Of a stretch of 10,057 nt of DNA, positions 7,121-10,057 are shown piece after piece (the stretch's first letter is position 1; every line of letters begins with the position of its first letter). The DNA comes from Alphaproteobacteria bacterium (GTDB lineage Bacteria; Pseudomonadota; Alphaproteobacteria; Sphingomonadales; Sphingomonadaceae). The notes under the pieces are model-generated. The model was given only the letters and a program-made list of their open reading frames with translations, searched no databases and was not told the DNA's origin. Where the stretch lies: contig JAHJSJ010000029.1 of assembly GCA_018830415.1 (NCBI GenBank), positions 1 to 10,057 on the forward strand. The letters run 5' to 3'. The translations under genes and the position numbers were made by a program.

Positions 7121-7894
7121 ATGACCCGCCGACCCTATATTGTCGGAAACTGGAAGATGCATGGCACCCGTGCGATGCTGTCCGAAGCGCGGGCGATTGA
7201 CCGTGCTGCCCAGCGCCACATGAAGGTCGAGGTGGCGCTGGCACCGCCTTACACGCTGATTCACCCGATTCACCGTGAGGCTGAACAGATCGCCGTGGGC
7301 GCGCAGGATTGCCACCACGCTGATGGCGGCGCCTTTACCGGGGACATTTCCGCCGCGATGGTCGCCGATGCCGGAGCCAAGTTCGTGATCCTTGGCCATA
7401 GCGAACGCCGCCAAGGGCATGGCGAAACCGATGCGCGGGTGCGCGCCAAGGCCGAAGCCGCGCTGGCCGCTGGCCTGCGGATCATCATGTGCTGCGGCGA
7501 AAGCGCCAAGGCGCGCGAATCGGGTGAGGCTGTGGCCGTCGTCAAAAAGCAGCTCAAAGCATCGCTTCCGCCGACTGAATCGATGCTAGCCGATGTCGCT
7601 GATCGACTGACCGTGGCCTATGAACCGATCTGGGCAATCGGCACCGGTACGGCGGCAACGGTTGAGGATATTGGTGAAATGCACGCTGCAATCCGCGCGC
7701 TGCTGGTTGATCTGTTCGGTGACGACCACGGGCCAGAGGTGCGGATCATCTATGGCGGGTCAGTGAAACCCGAAAACGCTGCTGAAATCTTCGCCGTCCC
7801 CGAAGTGGGCGGTGCATTGATCGGCGGGGCAAGCCTGACCGCCGATAGTTTCATGGGCATCGCGCTCGCCGCGGGTGAGCCGTTCGAAAACTAA
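7121..7894 (+). CDS. tpiA: Triosephosphate isomerase
   Basis: TpiA interconverts dihydroxyacetone phosphate and glyceraldehyde-3-phosphate in glycolysis/gluconeogenesis as a cytoplasmic (beta/alpha)8 barrel. At 257 aa the length is normal. Active-site residues are all present: Asn10 and Lys12 in GNWKM, His93 in LGHSERR, Glu168 in AYEPIWAIGTG, and the phosphate-binding YGGSV (211-215) and GGA (235-237) loops. The catalytic lid reads AIGTGTAAT, with Thr where many homologs have Lys, a tolerated position. The start is set by the AGGA site at 7110-7113. It is divergent from ppiD and followed after 117 bp by secG, an order common in proteobacteria. Confidence 0.98.
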   Translation: MTRRPYIVGNWKMHGTRAMLSEARAIDRAAQRHMKVEVALAPPYTLIHPIHREAEQIAVGAQDCHHADGGAFTGDISAAMVADAGAKFVILGHSERRQGHGETDARVRAKAEAALAAGLRIIMCCGESAKARESGEAVAVVKKQLKASLPPTESMLADVADRLTVAYEPIWAIGTGTAATVEDIGEMHAAIRALLVDLFGDDHGPEVRIIYGGSVKPENAAEIFAVPEVGGALIGGASLTADSFMGIALAAGEPFEN

Positions 7895-8011
7895 TCATCC
7901 AGCCTGTGGCCGGCGCGCTTTCTCGCGGACTTGTCGCGGGGGCGCACTCGGCCTACATGGCGGGCACCAGACGCAACCGGGCGCGCGCCGCCCTTCGCAC
8001 GAGTTTTTTCT
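7895..8011 (+). other. tpiA-secG intergenic spacer
   Basis: This 117-bp gap is GC-rich. It contains a 10-bp perfect palindrome GGCGCGCGCC (7980-7989) and a T6 run (8004-8009) just before the secG start. The T run is 14 nt from the palindrome, too far for a standard intrinsic terminator. I see no convincing promoter. Confidence 0.4.
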
Positions 8012-8392
8012 ATGTCCTTGTTCATCTTCCTCACCGTGGTTCAGGCGATTGTCGCCGCAGCGCTGGTCGGTTCTGTCCTGATGCAGCGCTCCGAAGGGGG
8101 CGGGCTGGGCATCGGCGGCAACCCATCGGGCGGGATTGGTGCGCGCGGATCGGCGGATTTCCTAACCCGTGCGACGAAATGGCTGGCCATTGTGTTTGTG
8201 GTGCTGTCGATCGTGCTCGCAGGTTTGGCTGTTCGCGAAAGCAGCGCAGTCAGCGTCACCTCCACGCTCGAGCGCGGCGCGGCGGCCCCGGCAGCGCCCG
8301 ATCTGCTGGCCGATCCGGTTGCGCCAACCCAACCGGCTCTGGCAGAGCCGGTTCCGGCTGCTCCCGCCAGCGAAGATCCGCTCGCCGAATAG
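8012..8392 (+). CDS. secG: Preprotein translocase subunit SecG
   Basis: SecG is the small accessory subunit of the SecYEG channel in the inner membrane. The 126-aa protein has the expected two transmembrane helices (about 2-23 and 55-75) joined by the conserved cytoplasmic loop: LMQRSEGGGLG (23-33), then a Gly-rich stretch and ADFLTRATKWLA (48-59). The C-terminal tail (about 88-126) is Ala/Pro-rich with acidic residues and low complexity, as often in alphaproteobacterial SecG. The ATG at 8012 opens directly into helix 1. The frame extends upstream to 7931, but that region encodes Arg/Pro-rich sequence unlike SecG. No good Shine-Dalgarno sequence is visible: only GAG, then a T6 run, precedes the ATG. 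It lies between tpiA and pyrG and may be cotranscribed with them. Confidence 0.93.
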   Translation: MSLFIFLTVVQAIVAAALVGSVLMQRSEGGGLGIGGNPSGGIGARGSADFLTRATKWLAIVFVVLSIVLAGLAVRESSAVSVTSTLERGAAAPAAPDLLADPVAPTQPALAEPVPAAPASEDPLAE

Positions 8393-8516
8393 TGATTTTA
8401 CTGGCGCGCGCGCGCGTCCGTTCAGCCCCTGATCCGACAGCACTGTGGATGGCGCAGCATTTGCTGGCGCAATTCGCTTGCCCCGAATCCCTCTCGCAGC
8501 TTAAGGCCCAACTCCC
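8393..8516 (+). other. secG-pyrG intergenic spacer (pyrG leader)
   Basis: This 124-bp gap holds a 13-nt alternating GC run (8404-8416), a possible hairpin (8452-8470: GCGC+AGC stem, ATTT loop, one bulged G), a GAATC (GANTC) site at 8485-8489, and an AAGG sequence about 10 nt before the pyrG ATG that may act as its ribosome site. The hairpin has no following T run, so a terminator is not supported. Confidence 0.35.
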
Positions 8517-10057
8517 ATGGCGCGGTTCATTTTTATCACCGGCGGCGTGGTCTCCTCGCTTGGCAAAGGTCTGATGGCGGCAAGCCTCGCGGCGCTGTTA
8601 CAGGCGCGCGGCTATAAAGTCCGCATCCGCAAGTTCGATCCCTATCTCAACGTCGATCCGGGCACGATGAGCCCGTATCAGCACGGTGAGGTCTATGTCA
8701 CCGATGACGGGGCCGAAACCGATCTCGATCTCGGGCATTACGAACGCTTTACCGGCGTTTCCGCGCGGCAGAGCGACAATATCACGTCGGGCCGGGTTTA
8801 CCGCGACATCATCGCCCGCGAACGGCGCGGCGATTATCTGGGCGCAACGGTTCAGGTAATCCCGCACGTCACCGATGCGATCAAAGAATTCGCTTTGGCC
8901 GAACAGGATGGCCTCGATTTCATCCTATGTGAAATCGGCGGGACGGTGGGCGATATCGAATCGCTGCCCTTCATGGAGGCGATCCGGCAATTGCGGAACG
9001 AGCTGGAACCGCTGCAAACGCTCAGCGTCCACGTCACGCTGGTGCCCTATATCAAGGCGGCGGGAGAGCTGAAGACCAAGCCGACCCAGCATTCGGTGCG
9101 CGAACTTGCCAGCCTGGGGATCAAGCCTGATCTGCTGCTGTGCCGCGCCGAACACCCGATCCCCGAAACCGAACGCCGCAAGATCGCGCAGTTCTGCAAC
9201 GTGCGCACCGAAGCGGTGATCCCCGCGTTGGACGCCCCATCAATCTATGCGGTTCCGCAACAATATCACGCCGAAGGGCTCGACCGCGAGGTGCTGCGCG
9301 CCTTCGGCATTACCGACGCGCCCGAACCAGATCTGGCGGCGTGGGACGATGTCAACGACCGCTATTTCAACCCAGAAGGCGAAGTTACCATCGCGGTGGT
9401 GGGCAAATATGTCGGGCTGCCGGACGCCTATAAAAGCCTCAACGAAGCATTGATCCACGGCGGGCTTGCCAACCGGGTGAAGGTCAACATCAAGTGGATC
9501 GACGCCGAAATCTTCGAAGGCGATGACGAATCGCAGATCATCGCCGCGCTCGATCCGATGCACGGCATTCTGGTGCCGGGCGGGTTTGGAACGCGCGGCA
9601 GCGAAGGCAAGATTTCAGCGGTTCGCTTCGCGCGTGAACGCGGGGTGCCATTCTTCGGTATCTGTCTGGGAATGCAGATGGCCTGCGTCGAAGGCGCGCG
9701 CGCGGCCGGCATCGCCGGGGCGTCCTCAACCGAATTCGGCGCGACTGATGCACCCGTGGTCGGTATCATCACCGAATGGATGAGCCAGGAAGGCATTCAG
9801 CAACGCGAAGAAGGCGGCGATCTGGGCGGCACCATGCGGCTCGGCGCCTATCCGGCCAAGCTGAGCGCCAATAGCCATGTTTCGCGGATCTATGGCGGGG
9901 CGGAGCTGATTTCAGAGCGTCACCGTCACCGCTACGAAGTCAACAGCGCCTATATCGAACCGCTCGAACGGCAGGGCTTGATCTTTGCCGGGATGTCGCC
10001 CGACGGGTTGCTGCCCGAAATCGTCGAGCGGCCCGACCATCCGTGGTTTGTCGGTGT
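8517..10057 (+). CDS. pyrG: CTP synthase PyrG, 3' end missing
   Basis: PyrG makes CTP from UTP using ATP and glutamine, the last step of pyrimidine nucleotide synthesis. The window shows 513 residues of about 545. The N-terminal synthetase domain has the P-loop-like GGVVSSLGKG (9-18), RKFDPYLNVDPGTMSP (38-53), HGEVYV and CEIGGTVGDIES (138-149), which together mark UTP/ATP/Mg binding. KTKPTQHSV (186-194) is also diagnostic. The C-terminal class I glutaminase domain begins near 290, with the LVPGGFGTRG oxyanion region (352-361) and nucleophile Cys383 in GICLGMQ. The RHRHRYEVN motif (468-476) is present. The sequence stops at HPWFVG, just before the expected QFHPE with the catalytic His and Glu, so those residues cannot be checked. 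The ATG at 8517 gives the canonical MARFIFITGG start. Confidence 0.98.
   Translation, partial: MARFIFITGGVVSSLGKGLMAASLAALLQARGYKVRIRKFDPYLNVDPGTMSPYQHGEVYVTDDGAETDLDLGHYERFTGVSARQSDNITSGRVYRDIIARERRGDYLGATVQVIPHVTDAIKEFALAEQDGLDFILCEIGGTVGDIESLPFMEAIRQLRNELEPLQTLSVHVTLVPYIKAAGELKTKPTQHSVRELASLGIKPDLLLCRAEHPIPETERRKIAQFCNVRTEAVIPALDAPSIYAVPQQYHAEGLDREVLRAFGITDAPEPDLAAWDDVNDRYFNPEGEVTIAVVGKYVGLPDAYKSLNEALIHGGLANRVKVNIKWIDAEIFEGDDESQIIAALDPMHGILVPGGFGTRGSEGKISAVRFARERGVPFFGICLGMQMACVEGARAAGIAGASSTEFGATDAPVVGIITEWMSQEGIQQREEGGDLGGTMRLGAYPAKLSANSHVSRIYGGAELISERHRHRYEVNSAYIEPLERQGLIFAGMSPDGLLPEIVERPDHPWFVG

Noticed and set aside
7979..8009. Possible intrinsic terminator after tpiA (GC palindrome and T6)
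   Set aside because: The T run begins 14 nt after the palindrome and directly precedes the secG ATG; geometry does not fit a rho-independent terminator.
8404..8416. Alternating GC run (Z-DNA-like)
   Set aside because: Only 13 nt in a GC-rich genome; such runs are expected by chance.
7906..8574. Plus-strand open frame of 222 codons spanning the secG region
   Set aside because: It overlaps secG in another frame, runs into the pyrG start, and is Arg/Ser-rich low-complexity sequence.
1..10057. Mobile elements, CRISPR arrays, tRNA/rRNA genes, defence systems
   Set aside because: No transposase-like product, repeat-spacer pattern, tRNA cloverleaf or rRNA stretch was recognised. Coding is dense and base composition appears even across the window.

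Overview
The window looks like chromosomal DNA from a GC-rich alphaproteobacterium. The closest fit is Sphingomonadales, probably an Erythrobacter/Porphyrobacter-like member of Erythrobacteraceae. This rests on base composition, codon use, TrpE/TrpG/TrpD sequence style, and the order ppiD-trpE on one side of a divergent tpiA-secG-pyrG block. The taxonomic call is an inference from recognised protein style, not from a search.

Left part (1-6878, all minus strand). Read in the direction of transcription, this is one tightly packed gene string: a membrane-anchored PpiD/SurA-type periplasmic chaperone, trpE, an exported MetX-like alpha/beta hydrolase, a lipoprotein phosphodiester glycosidase (NAGPA/DUF2233 family), trpG, and trpD (its 3' end lies beyond position 1). 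trpE, trpG and trpD carry chorismate to phosphoribosyl-anthranilate in the cytoplasm. The two genes lodged between trpE and trpG both encode exported proteins with no known role in tryptophan synthesis. The hydrolase/glycosidase, glycosidase/trpG and trpG/trpD junctions are ATGA stop/start overlaps. A fourth such overlap exists at trpE/hydrolase if the upstream ATG is used. No leader peptide or attenuator is visible before trpE, which begins 19 bp after the ppiD stop.

Middle (6879-7120). This 242-bp divergent control region lies between ppiD and tpiA. It holds small dyads, a weak -35-like TTGACT, and a GANTC (CcrM-type methylation) site overlapping a TAGAAT -10-like hexamer.

Right part (7121-10057, plus strand). 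tpiA (triosephosphate isomerase), secG (translocon subunit) and pyrG (CTP synthase, cut by the window end just before the expected C-terminal catalytic His-Pro-Glu) follow each other with gaps of 117 and 124 bp.

Most of the window is ordinary housekeeping DNA. I see no mobile element, CRISPR array, tRNA, rRNA or prophage signature. The one notable item is the pair of exported genes built into the trp operon with coupled junctions.
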